Shown piece by piece: positions 40,168 to 48,940 of a DNA stretch of 64,000 nucleotides. This stretch comes from Pycnococcus provasolii (Eukaryota > Chlorophyta > Pseudoscourfieldiophyceae > Pseudoscourfieldiales > Pycnococcaceae): assembly GCA_938743325.2 (NCBI GenBank), contig OW568886.1, positions 124,001 to 188,000 of the forward strand, written 5' to 3'. The position numbers were made by a program, and so were the translations under genes. Each line of letters starts with the position of its first letter. Position 1 is the stretch's first letter. Below the pieces are notes generated by a model that was given only the letters and a program-made list of their open reading frames with translations, was not told where the DNA came from and searched no databases.

Positions 40168-40439
40168 CAGTCATTTGTTCTCAGTTGGCCAGACTTTGGA
40201 CTTTTTGGGAACTCAAATCGTCGAACTTTTGGCCGAATTTTTGGTCGGTGGGCTCGAACTCGATTAGAACTATTGGCAAACTTTTCGAGAACAAAAGGTT
40301 GTTGAATAGGAGATTTTGGTCGCAAAAATGCGGCATTGAGGGCCTCGACCAAATCTGCCGACCAAAAAAGTTCGACGATTTGCAAAAGTTATTTTAATGA
40401 AGAGCCTCAAAAGTCAGGCCAACTGAGAACAAATGACTG
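40168..40439. mobile_element. 272-bp MITE, Tc1/mariner-like, flanked by TA
   Basis: The ends are inverted repeats: the first 23 bases from 40168 (starting CAGTCATTTGTTCTCAGTTG) match the reverse complement of the last 23, and the match continues past one mismatch to ~30 bp. Both ends are flanked by TA (40166-40167 and 40440-40441), the classical Tc1/mariner target duplication, and the terminal CAGT is typical of that superfamily. Inner 16-bp arms at 40215-40230 and 40366-40381 are also inverted. No transposase is encoded, so it is a non-autonomous element. Confidence 0.8.
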
Positions 40440-40851
40440 TACCTACGCGAAAGTACAGTAACCGCAGGAGAGGAGACGGGCTTGGTAAGGGTAACCTGGT
40501 AAGGTCAGGGTATCGCCGCTCGTCCCGCCCCCCTTCCTCCTCGCTCAAGTGTGGTGACACGCTTGTGTCCTGACTGGGTACATACTGCAAGTCGCAGGAT
40601 AGGTAGCGTTTAGACGCGCGAATAGACGGTACCTGTAGTGGGCAAGTGGCTCCCCTCCCGCTTGGGCTTGGTGGGCTTGATGTCATTCATTCCGTGGAGT
40701 CGTTCGTAGTATCGTGCAAGGAAACTTGTGTCGATCGACACTATTTTGGGGTTGCCAGTTGGTTCGCCTCGGCGGCGAGACGACGCACGGTTGGTACCGT
40801 TACTGCTGGTCGCGGCGGGCGGTCCGACGGTCGAGGGACGACTGACTTGCA
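40440..40851. other. Upstream region of the second RCC1-repeat gene
   Basis: No gene is supported in these 412 bp; it probably contains the promoter and 5' UTR of the gene that starts at 40852. Confidence 0.35.
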
Positions 40852-41913
40852 ATGGGTCAGCGATGGTCAAGGACAGCAGTTCACGAGAAAACGCACGCGG
40901 AAGAAGCCAGAAACGCATCCACGACAACAAACACCGCGGAACGAGCGATAGCCATCTGGATCTTGTGGCAGAGAGCGAGGAGGTTGAAAAAACTGAAGAA
41001 ACGAAAAGAAAGTGCACGCGGAAAGACGACACGACAGGGACTGATTGCAGGAGGATACGCACACTCGCTTGCGCTGAGGAGAGACGGAAGCATACACTCC
41101 TGGGGCAGAAACAACTTCGAACAAGCGCCACCCGAAGGCTTTGCTGGCAACTTCGTAAGCCTCGCCGCCAGAGTCGACTTCTCAATCGCTCTGCGAAGCG
41201 ATGGCACGGTCGCTTGCTGGGGCCGAAACAACGACGGCCAAGCACCGCCAGGCGGCGTGCGTGGCGCGTTCGTCGCCATCGACGCCGGTTTCCAACACTC
41301 GCTCGCACTAACGCGCGAAGGCAAGGTCGTGTGCTGGGGTAATAACGTGTACGGGCAAGCGCCACGCGGCGGCGTGCAAGGTGACTTCGTCAGTATTGCC
41401 GGTGGAGGAAACCACTCGCTCGCTCTTGGAAGGGACGGCAGCGTCACCTGCTGGGGTGCAAACGACTTTGGGCAGGCGCCTTCGGAGGGTGTGCGAGGAG
41501 ATTTCGTCGCAATCGCTGGTGGATACTGGCACTCGCTTGCGCTGCGTCGTGATGGACGCGTCGTGTGCTGGGGCAGGAACACACACGGTCAGGCGCCCCC
41601 GGAAGGTTTTCCTGACGACGACTTCGTGGCCATCGCAACGGGAGCTGAGCACTCGCTTGCGCTTCGGCGCACTGGCAGCATAAAGTTTTGGGGGAGAAAC
41701 GACGAAGGCCAGGCACCTCGCCATGACGTTGGCACCCACAAGTTCGTTGCGATTGCCGGCGGACGCGCGCACTCGTTGGCGCTGGTGAGCCAAGACGGGC
41801 ACACGGCGGTCGCGTGCTGGGGCTCCAACTGGTTCGGCGAGGCGCCACGCGAACACGTCAAAGGCACGTTCGAAGTACCGACCTTGACCCGGACAGACGG
41901 GGAGAACTTGTAA
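40852..41913 (+). CDS. RCC1-type seven-repeat protein, copy 2
   Basis: Start ATG 40852, 353 aa. It has the same layout as the protein at 26369: an N-terminal helix with WQRARRLKKLKKRKESARGK, then seven ~39-residue blades with HSLALRRDGS, CWGRNN and GQAPP motifs. Repeats here are more diverged from each other than in copy 1, so this is the older or more constrained copy. A propeller scaffold is likely; the partner is unknown. The upstream 250 bp are open in other frames but not convincing. Confidence 0.78.
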   Translation: MGQRWSRTAVHEKTHAEEARNASTTTNTAERAIAIWILWQRARRLKKLKKRKESARGKTTRQGLIAGGYAHSLALRRDGSIHSWGRNNFEQAPPEGFAGNFVSLAARVDFSIALRSDGTVACWGRNNDGQAPPGGVRGAFVAIDAGFQHSLALTREGKVVCWGNNVYGQAPRGGVQGDFVSIAGGGNHSLALGRDGSVTCWGANDFGQAPSEGVRGDFVAIAGGYWHSLALRRDGRVVCWGRNTHGQAPPEGFPDDDFVAIATGAEHSLALRRTGSIKFWGRNDEGQAPRHDVGTHKFVAIAGGRAHSLALVSQDGHTAVACWGSNWFGEAPREHVKGTFEVPTLTRTDGENL

Positions 41914-42041
41914 GTTAAGATACTGTTAAGTTAAAGGTTTAGTGGTATGTTGGGAATGATTAGGGTTTAAGGGCGACCAACTAGGGTTACCAGACCAGTC
42001 TTCTTCCTGACCTTGCGCTCGTGTCATGCCCGCACGCACGC

Positions 42042-43739
42042 ATGAGGCACTCGTACCCTTACCTGTGTCACACCCGCTTGACTTCATTATGCGCTGTGCT
42101 TTATTCGACAGCGCTTTTATGCTCGAGTCACGCGTCTTCATTGGCGTTAACACCTGAGAAGAAGTCACCTTGCCCGTTTCCTTTCAGCCTCGTCTCGCGC
42201 AAGTGGAGCTACGTCCCTCGCGGCGCATTCCAAGGCAGTTCGTGGAACAACTACCACGGGTGCCTCTACACGTTCACGCAAATCGGTGACGACAATGTGC
42301 TCAACCTCGAAAACACCAAGGGATGCCTCGACGATACGTTCGTACGCGCAAGAGCCACGTGGCACAAGAACAACAACTCTATAGACATCACGTTCGAAAT
42401 CGACAAGGGAACGTACACCACCACCACCGCGACGTTCGCGGCCGACTGCTCGCTCCTCGACACGGCAGATGGTGGAATGTACGTCGGCGGACACGACGGC
42501 GGGAGAGACCACCCCATGGACTTCGCACCACACGAGTGGCTCGAGGCTGCAACCGCGTGGGTCGTTCGAGCAGCCACCGTCACGCCTCAGCAAACAAAAG
42601 GACTGCCGCGACACATAACACCGGGCATTCCCGTCGCACCGGGAGCTCCGCCGGCATACCAGGCGATATACATGCGTGATGGATACTACGGAATCAAGCA
42701 CGCGTTCGACCTCGTGAATGCCAGCATGCGACAAGACTGGCTCGCGTCGTTCGAATACCTTCTTGAGCGCCCGCGTGCCGACGGCGTGCTGCCAGTGTCT
42801 TGTCATCCCGACGATAGCGCGAGAGGGCCGTACTGCGAGTACGGCGCCGCCTTGATGTGCAACGACACCGTCGGACATCCTGGTTGGAGCACGTGTCGCA
42901 CGCTTGATAGCGGGCCGTTCGCGGCACTGCTCGCTGCTCACGTCTACGACAACTTCTTCGCATCGAACGAGCAGGCTGTCGCGTGGTACGAAAAGTGGTC
43001 GTTTACGCTGATTGAGGGCCTCATGCAGACGACACGCAACCCCGATGGCTGTGGGCTGGTGTGGTCGAACACTACGCAGCCGAACGTGGGATACGGGTTC
43101 CAAGACACGGTGCGCAAGAGCGGCGACGTGCTGTACTCGTCAATATTGTTTTGGCAAGCCTGCGCGGAACTGTCGCGAATCGCCGAATCTTCCGGTGACG
43201 TGAAGACGTCGACGTGGTTGTGTGGGCTTGCCGAGGGCATGCGCGAGGCTGCATCCGCACGCCTTTGGGACAGCTCGGTGGGCGCCTTCCGCGCATCGAC
43301 GAAAGTTGAATCTGATCATGTCGACGTGTGGGGCAACGCGCTTGCAGCACACTTGCACTTCGCGACAGAGGAGCAGGAGACGTCTATCTTTGCACTCTTC
43401 CAACGAAGGGAGCGAGACATCTTCTACGAAGGTCAGGTGCGCGAGATTTTGTTCCCTGAGCAGTGGTCAGAAGCATGGCCAGATTGGAGTGTGCGGAGCT
43501 ATCAGAATGGTGGATATTGGGCGACACCTCATCACCACGTGCTTCCCTTCCTCGCTCGACATGATCGCGCGATGGCGTGCCGCCTCCTAAACGCGACGAT
43601 TTCTTCCTTTCGCGGACATGGCATATGGGAGTGGGTCGGTCCGTTCTGGCCATCGGTTGCGCACGGCGCACCTGGATACGTGGCGAGCGCCGCGAACACG
43701 CGCGCAGCCAGCAGGGAGCTCGCGTGCATGACCTTGTAA
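42042..43739 (+). CDS. Secreted six-hairpin glycosidase-like protein
   Basis: First ATG 42042 opens with a signal-like leader (MRHSYPYLCHTRLTSLCAVL), then an N-terminal beta-rich part with Cys (YHGCLYTFTQIGDDNVLNLE) and a C-terminal (alpha/alpha)6-barrel-like domain: AYQAIYMRDGYYGIKHAFDL, DGVLPVSCHPDDS, CGLVWSNTTQPNVGYGFQDT, FWQACAELSRIAES, VDVWGNALAAHL and NGGYWATPHHHVLPFLARHD. Repeating aromatic and acidic motifs at helix ends are typical of six-hairpin glycosidases such as glycogen-debranching, trehalase or glucosylamidase groups, but the exact family is unclear. N-glycosylation sites and Cys support the secretory route. Confidence 0.65.
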   Translation: MRHSYPYLCHTRLTSLCAVLYSTALLCSSHASSLALTPEKKSPCPFPFSLVSRKWSYVPRGAFQGSSWNNYHGCLYTFTQIGDDNVLNLENTKGCLDDTFVRARATWHKNNNSIDITFEIDKGTYTTTTATFAADCSLLDTADGGMYVGGHDGGRDHPMDFAPHEWLEAATAWVVRAATVTPQQTKGLPRHITPGIPVAPGAPPAYQAIYMRDGYYGIKHAFDLVNASMRQDWLASFEYLLERPRADGVLPVSCHPDDSARGPYCEYGAALMCNDTVGHPGWSTCRTLDSGPFAALLAAHVYDNFFASNEQAVAWYEKWSFTLIEGLMQTTRNPDGCGLVWSNTTQPNVGYGFQDTVRKSGDVLYSSILFWQACAELSRIAESSGDVKTSTWLCGLAEGMREAASARLWDSSVGAFRASTKVESDHVDVWGNALAAHLHFATEEQETSIFALFQRRERDIFYEGQVREILFPEQWSEAWPDWSVRSYQNGGYWATPHHHVLPFLARHDRAMACRLLNATISSFRGHGIWEWVGPFWPSVAHGAPGYVASAANTRAASRELACMTL

Positions 43740-44163
43740 ATAGATTTTGTCTCCGAATCTCCAACCTTCCAAGTTCCAACACACCTCCCCGTGGTGAGTA
43801 ACTGAGTAACGTGCGTCTGGAAAAATCAGGCGAGGCCTTGAACGAGGCCTCATCACCGAGGCGAGGGGTGAGAGTCCTCGCGTGGTTTTCGAGCTCTATG
43901 TGACCTTTACAATAGCAAAGTACAAGTGTGCAGTGTGCAGTGTGCCAGCCCTAATACCAAGGCGTATCCCCAGAAGAGGCCACCCCTAGGCTTCCCCCCC
44001 GGGTAAACCCGGACCCCGTTGGCCCCAGAGTTGCCCCACCTTTCAAAGGAACAAATCCTCTCCTCTACGCGCCTCTTCTTCCGCGTCTCTTCTCTCTCCC
44101 CCCGGGTGCCGGGCCCGGTGTCGTCCGTCCACTCCATTTCCGATCATAGGCGATCTCAGCGTC
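43740..44163. other. Intergenic region with hairpins
   Basis: No gene. GAGGCC-type inverted pieces (43831-43851, AGGCCTTGAACGAGGCCT) form a small stem-loop after the glycosidase-like gene, possibly in its 3' UTR. Confidence 0.4.
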
Positions 44164-46650
44164 ATGGCCCGCCGTCACGCGCACGGAAGTAATGGCAGTG
44201 GCTCTGGATCGGAAGAGGGAGGAGGAGCGGTTAGTCCCCGTCTCTCCCGCTCCTACTCCTCGTACGAAGACCTGAAAAATATCAGGTCATCGGTCTCCTT
44301 GTATCTTGCCTCTAATAGGCTCTATAAGCGTATCTTTTTGGTCATCTTTGGATTATTCGCGTCATTGTTTCTCTTGGTGTTCTTGGAGGGAATCGCGCGG
44401 GTCATAACAGGTGTGCCGTCGCAGGCGATCCCACAACCTGCGCTTGGGCCTAACTGGGTGGAAAATAGGAAAAGGGCAAGTAACGCGGTCACGCCGCGGG
44501 CACCGCCAGTCAAGCCGACGACGCTGCCTAACACCAAAAACACCAAAAAGAGAAGTTCCACGACAAACGGACCAGGAGCAAACGGAAACGAAAACGAACC
44601 GACACACAGAATACTCATCGTCACGGGAGCGTACAACCACATCGTCGACGGAGTCGCGCTCACGCTCAACCGACTCACGGACTACCTGCTCAGAAAAGGA
44701 CACGACGCGCTCATCATCGCACCTACCACAGCCGTGCCCGCACTCAGGCACGTCGGGAACCTACTGCCCGTGCCATCCATCGCCGCGCCGTTTCGATCGG
44801 ACTACCGCATGAGCCTCGGGCTAACAACCGCGGTGGCCAAAGTCGTGTCGGACTTCGACCCCACCATCGTACACATCGCAACGCCTGACATTCTCGGATT
44901 CCAGGCGCAGAGCTGGGCAATCGAGCGCGACCTACCTGTCGTGTGCTCATACCACACGAGGTTTAACACGTACCTCAAGTACTACAACCTCGCGATGATG
45001 GAAGGACTTCTGTGGTCCATCTTTGGCAGCTTCTATTCCAAGTGCAGGCACATCTACGTACCCAGCTACACTGTGCGCGACGAGCTGTCCGAGCACATTG
45101 CAAACATGCGCCCAGATGCGCTCAAGTTCTGGCTCAGAGGCGTGGACAGCCAGCTGTTCCATCCCATGCGACGAAGCCGAGAGTGGCGCCGTGCGATGCT
45201 CGGTATCTCGCACGTTCCCGATTTGGAGACGAACACGCAGGCGGCGGCGGCGGAGGAGGACGCTGAAGCGGAGGCCGATGGAGAGGTCGAGGAGGCGGCA
45301 GCCGCGGCGGAGGCGGAGGCGGCGGCGGCGGCGGCGGCGGCGGCCACCGGCGGCGAGTCGGCGAGTCGGCGACTCGCAGATTCTGGTGAGATACGCAGGA
45401 GACAACGACGACGACGACAGCTGCTGGGAAAACCTGAGAAGAAGAAAAAGACCGAGGCTGCACACACCGAAGATGCGGAAGACTTTTTGGATCAAGATGA
45501 CTACACGTCGCGTGCCATGGAGAAAGGCGTTGACGAGATAGCGTCGATGACCGCGAGCCTTGGTGAGCTGCCGTTGTCATCGTCATCTCTGTCTTCGTCT
45601 GCGAATGGTCTGACGTCCAACGGCGAATCTAACAGTGGCGGTGTCGGCGGAACGCCGTCGTTCTACTACTCGTCGTCCAACGCGTGGTCCAATGCATTGC
45701 ACTCCTTCTTCGGTGGCGGAGGTAGCACTGCTGGATCATCGGATGCGGCAGGGTCATTATCGTCGACGGCTGCGGGATCCGATGACGGCAACGGTGCCGA
45801 TGATGCAGATGGCAATGAGATTGCAGCTCCGCCCGTCAGCGCGCATCCCATGCCTCCGCCGTTCGCTTCTCAGGGATCGTTCCTTCTCGCGTCAGCCTCC
45901 TCGTCGTCCACAGGAGACGACGAAACAAGCGACACCGCGGCTGAGGTGAGCATTAACGCCGCCCCCGCCGGCGTATTCATTCCGTCGCATCACCATGCCG
46001 CGCAGACGAGCGCATTCATGGCAGCCTCGATGAAACGCCGCAAGATCAAGCCGGGTTCTGTGCCGATCGTGCTTCTTGTGTCGCGAATCGTGTGGGAGAA
46101 AGCTCTCGACGTCTTCGTCGACGTCGTTACCGAACTCGAGCGACGGGGCGTAAATCATGCGAGTGCTGTGGTAGGCGATGGGCCAGCTCTCGACCAGATG
46201 CGTCGTCTCCTGCCCAACACGCAGTTTCTCGGACGTCTGCGCGGAACGCGCCTTGCCATGGCATATGCAAGTGCGGACCTCCTGCTGTTCCCGAGCCGCT
46301 CAGAAACGTTTGGCACGGTGATCCTCGAGGCGTTGGCAAGCGGAATCCCCGTGGTTGCAGCCGAAGGTGCCAGCTCGATGATTATTCGCAATGGCACCGA
46401 CGGCTACGTGCTGCCTCCGGACGACAGGAGCAGCTTCGTGCATCACACGGAAATGTTGCTTCGAAACCACGACAAACGAAGATTTCTCGGAAAGCAAGGA
46501 CGCGCGCGTGCTTCGAGCGAATTCCAGTGGGACAGCGTGCTAGAGACGCTCATGGGTCATTACAAAGAACTCGCAGACGAGGTGGACAGCCACCATTCAG
46601 GTGTTGGTGCTAACGTGAAGCGCGCTTTGCGAAGCATCTTGCGATTGTAA
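44164..46650 (+). CDS. GT4 glycosyltransferase with N-terminal membrane anchor (SQD2-like), large low-complexity insert
   Basis: Start ATG 44164, 828 aa. A membrane anchor (FLVIFGLFASLFLLVFLEGI) at residues ~55-80 is followed by a GT-B fold split in two. The N-terminal Rossmann half is RILIVTGAYNHIVDGVALTL, VPSIAAPFRSDYRMSLGL, IVHIATPDILGFQAQSWA and VVCSYHTRFNTYLKYYNL. The C-terminal nucleotide-binding half is PIVLLVSRIVWEKALDVFVD, ASAVVGDGPALDQMRRL and LLFPSRSETFGTVILEALAS (the GT4 EX7E motif). Between them lies a ~260-residue insert of Ala, Glu, Ser and Gly runs. Closest in motif pattern are plastid sulfoquinovosyltransferase SQD2 and bacterial mannosyltransferases; the acceptor cannot be fixed. 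The N-terminal anchor suggests Golgi, ER or plastid envelope. Confidence 0.8.
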   Translation: MARRHAHGSNGSGSGSEEGGGAVSPRLSRSYSSYEDLKNIRSSVSLYLASNRLYKRIFLVIFGLFASLFLLVFLEGIARVITGVPSQAIPQPALGPNWVENRKRASNAVTPRAPPVKPTTLPNTKNTKKRSSTTNGPGANGNENEPTHRILIVTGAYNHIVDGVALTLNRLTDYLLRKGHDALIIAPTTAVPALRHVGNLLPVPSIAAPFRSDYRMSLGLTTAVAKVVSDFDPTIVHIATPDILGFQAQSWAIERDLPVVCSYHTRFNTYLKYYNLAMMEGLLWSIFGSFYSKCRHIYVPSYTVRDELSEHIANMRPDALKFWLRGVDSQLFHPMRRSREWRRAMLGISHVPDLETNTQAAAAEEDAEAEADGEVEEAAAAAEAEAAAAAAAAATGGESASRRLADSGEIRRRQRRRRQLLGKPEKKKKTEAAHTEDAEDFLDQDDYTSRAMEKGVDEIASMTASLGELPLSSSSLSSSANGLTSNGESNSGGVGGTPSFYYSSSNAWSNALHSFFGGGGSTAGSSDAAGSLSSTAAGSDDGNGADDADGNEIAAPPVSAHPMPPPFASQGSFLLASASSSSTGDDETSDTAAEVSINAAPAGVFIPSHHHAAQTSAFMAASMKRRKIKPGSVPIVLLVSRIVWEKALDVFVDVVTELERRGVNHASAVVGDGPALDQMRRLLPNTQFLGRLRGTRLAMAYASADLLLFPSRSETFGTVILEALASGIPVVAAEGASSMIIRNGTDGYVLPPDDRSSFVHHTEMLLRNHDKRRFLGKQGRARASSEFQWDSVLETLMGHYKELADEVDSHHSGVGANVKRALRSILRL

Positions 46651-46843
46651 GTATTATTAGATTAGTACATTTTTCTTACTATTTCGTTTATCCTTAAGCG
46701 ACGTGGCGTTCACCGGTGCGCGTGCTTCGTCCAATCAGCCCTAATCCTTATTGAAGTCCCAGGGTTGGGGTTAGGGTTACTCGTTTTTGCCCATACAATC
46801 TACGGCTTTGTCCGCTCACCTCATTTCTGAAAAATCTTACCCC

Positions 46844-48106
46844 ATGTCCTTGGCGTCAGCTGGCGGTGGCGCTCGTGGTGGCGCTCCTCGTGGTGCACCT
46901 CGTGGTGGTGCACCTCGTGGTGGTGCTCCTCGTGGTGGTGCTCCTCGTGGTGCGCCTTGTGGTGGTGCTCTTGGTGGCGCTCGCCGTAGCTCGCTCCATG
47001 TTCGTCCTCATCGGTGCAGTTCCTCGTCGCAGCCGGCGGCGTCGTCGCAGCCGCCGCCCCCCCTGTCAACGGAACCTACGCCGATGGCTGCGCGTGTGCT
47101 CGACGGCGTGATTGGAGCAACGTCGACGCCGGTGGGAATGTATGTGGAGCCGGGTGATCGCCCGTCGTTCGTGTACCGCCTGCACCCGATCACCAAGCAG
47201 GTGTGGGCACTCGCGCTCGTGCTGGTTCCAGCATTCTTCCCACAGCACGGTAGCCTGGGAGAGCCGTGGGGCGTGCTGCCTTTCCCGCGCATCATTGCCA
47301 TGGGGTCTGTGCTGCTTGCCACTGCCGTGAGCCTGCCACCGCGCTTGTACGTCCCACAACTTCGACGACTGCTGCTGTTGAGCATGCTTGCTTTCTTCGC
47401 AGTCGCATTTGTCTCCGACGCCGTGAGCCCGAACGTGTACGTGCCGTTTGCGCCGCCGGACGGCGTGCCACTTGCAAGCCTTGGCGCATCGCCCTCGACA
47501 ATTGCAAGTCCAGACGGCGACAACGCGCCCTTCTGCTACGTCATGTTGGAGGCGGGGATCGTCAAGGTGACGCGCAAGAGCCTGAAACTTGCCATATCAG
47601 CGGCGTCCATCGCGCTTACCGTTCTGCTCGCGTCGAATCTTTGCCTCACGACAACAACGCCAGAGGCGTCAGCATCGGCGCTGCGAGGCGTGCTCGCGCC
47701 GGTGCGAAGAATTTTACCGTGGCGTCCGGCACGCCAATTCGTGGACGATGTGTGCCTCGGCCTGCTCCTTGCGCTGCGCTTCATCGCGCTCGTCTTTGAG
47801 GAGGCGAACGCGCTCGCGCTTGGTCTTGCAACGAAGGACGTGCCTTGGAGGTCGCTTGGTCCCATGCGTGCTATCGGTGTTGGCGCGGGTGTGCTCGGCA
47901 AGCTCGTGCGCAATCTTCTCGGCCACGCCGAGAAGATTGCCGTGGCAATGCATGACCGCGGCTTCCGTGGCGCGTCGACGTTCCACGCGTACACGCCTGG
48001 CGGTGCGAAGGACTTGCGCTGGGGTGTAGGTGACGCCGTGGCGCTCGCCGTGCTTGCGGGGGCGGTGTATTTAGCCACGTATGCGCGTTCTCACGCGTTG
48101 GTGTAG
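46844..48106 (+). CDS. EcfT/CbiQ-type transmembrane protein (plant ABCI12-like), plastid
   Basis: The first ATG is 46844 (MSLASAGGGARGGAPRG); upstream codons cross a telomere-like GGGTTAGGG tract and are excluded. The ~75-residue leader is basic and Gly/Ala/Pro/Arg-rich, encoded by a 12-15-bp minisatellite, and suits a plastid transit peptide. The body is an EcfT transporter component: FVYRLHPITKQVWALALVLV, hydrophobic helices, then the Ala-Arg coupling region (VDDVCLGLLLALRFIALVFE, EEANALALGLATKD) and KIAVAMHDRGFRG. In ECF transporters EcfT couples ATPases to a substrate-binding S component for vitamins or metals; plant ABCI12 is chloroplast inner-envelope located. Confidence 0.85.
   Translation: MSLASAGGGARGGAPRGAPRGGAPRGGAPRGGAPRGAPCGGALGGARRSSLHVRPHRCSSSSQPAASSQPPPPLSTEPTPMAARVLDGVIGATSTPVGMYVEPGDRPSFVYRLHPITKQVWALALVLVPAFFPQHGSLGEPWGVLPFPRIIAMGSVLLATAVSLPPRLYVPQLRRLLLLSMLAFFAVAFVSDAVSPNVYVPFAPPDGVPLASLGASPSTIASPDGDNAPFCYVMLEAGIVKVTRKSLKLAISAASIALTVLLASNLCLTTTTPEASASALRGVLAPVRRILPWRPARQFVDDVCLGLLLALRFIALVFEEANALALGLATKDVPWRSLGPMRAIGVGAGVLGKLVRNLLGHAEKIAVAMHDRGFRGASTFHAYTPGGAKDLRWGVGDAVALAVLAGAVYLATYARSHALV
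46868..46985. repeat. Minisatellite in the EcfT leader
   Basis: Tandem GGTGGTGCTCCTCGT-like units of 12-15 bp encode GGAPRGAPRGGAPRG. All length steps are multiples of three, so the frame is kept. Confidence 0.88.
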
Positions 48107-48163
48107 ATGTAGAGTTTGTTACATGTATATGTTTTTTTGTCTTGTGAAAGGCTGTGAAGTCAT

Positions 48164-48583
48164 TCATTCCTCCGTTTCAGGTAAACCTGACGCCGCAAAC
48201 CCCTGCGCTTGCATTCTTTCGTATTGTCTTTGTGCTTTTGCGTACTTGGTGTATTTTTTCTCTGGGTTTTTGGGCATTTTGAATGACGGTCTTTGAGGCG
48301 GCATGGGGAGTACCCCCGCTCGTCCGAGTAGGTATGCGACTCTGTCAGACGGCTGTGCGCCAACCGAGAGCCAGTACTTGATTCGTTCGATGTTGAGCGT
48401 GAGGTGTTTGTTGTTATCGATCTGCGGTATGGGGTCGAACGTGCCAACGATTTCGAGGTGTTTGCCGTCGCGCGGTGATTCCGAGTTGGCGACGTATATG
48501 CGGTAGAACGGCAGGTTGCGTCGTCCGAAGCGCGCGAGGCGTATGCGCAGGAGACGCGCGCCGAAGTGAGAGTTGCCACCCAT
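48164..48583 (-). CDS. RPS16: Organellar ribosomal protein bS16 (probably mitochondrial)
   Basis: Start ATG 48583, 139 aa. bS16 motifs: LLRIRLARFGRRNLPFYRIY, VANSESPRDGKHLEIVGTFD, NIERIKYWLSVGAQPSDRVA, LLGRAGVLP. The C-terminal extension (KNPEKKYTKYAKAQRQYERM) is typical of mitochondrial or eukaryotic organelle forms. The N-terminus lacks a clear plastid transit peptide, and nuclear bS16 is often mitochondrial or dual-targeted in plants. It is convergent with the EcfT gene, 57 bp apart. Confidence 0.93.
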   Translation of the reverse strand: MGGNSHFGARLLRIRLARFGRRNLPFYRIYVANSESPRDGKHLEIVGTFDPIPQIDNNKHLTLNIERIKYWLSVGAQPSDRVAYLLGRAGVLPMPPQRPSFKMPKNPEKKYTKYAKAQRQYERMQAQGFAASGLPETEE

Positions 48584-48940
48584 ATACCTGAGCGACCTGA
48601 GCTAGAACAGCAGACCGGTGGCACTTGACACGAAGCGTGTGGTAGGGTATGGCGGCCACCACACAGAAGAGAGAGAAGAGGGGCAGGGACAGGGAGGGAG
48701 GACAGCCGACAGCACCCGAAGCCCGAAACCGAAACCCTAACCCGAACCCGAGCACTAACCCTAGCCCAGCCCCAAACCCTAACATCTGCCTCTCCCCTCT
48801 GGAAGGTTGAGGGGGAGCCTTCCCGTGTTGCCGTCTTACTTTTCTTTCGTTGCAACGGGCGTGGCGGCGGCGGCGGCGGCGGCCTTGCACTTCCCTTCCC
48901 TTAACTTCTTCAGACAACTCCTGCAGGCTCCTCGAAAGAT
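48584..48940. promoter_or_regulatory. Divergent promoter with telomere-like CCCTAA motifs
   Basis: Between bS16 and the CCNDBP1-like gene, 48725-48785 holds several CCCTAA or near-CCCTAA units (AAACCCTAAC, CACTAACCCTAGCCC, AAACCCTAAC). The first and last contain the plant telo-box core AAACCCTAA. Confidence 0.55.

Noticed and set aside
40116-40397. Overlapping ORFs inside the MITE
   Set aside because: They follow the inverted repeats and have no transposase features.
42165-43103. 312-codon minus-strand ORF
   Set aside because: Antisense of the glycosidase-like gene; Arg/Val-rich shadow.
43810-43900. A tRNA-like or small structured RNA (GAGGCC stems)
   Set aside because: No anticodon-arm geometry and no GGTTCGANTCC box B; probably a 3' UTR hairpin.
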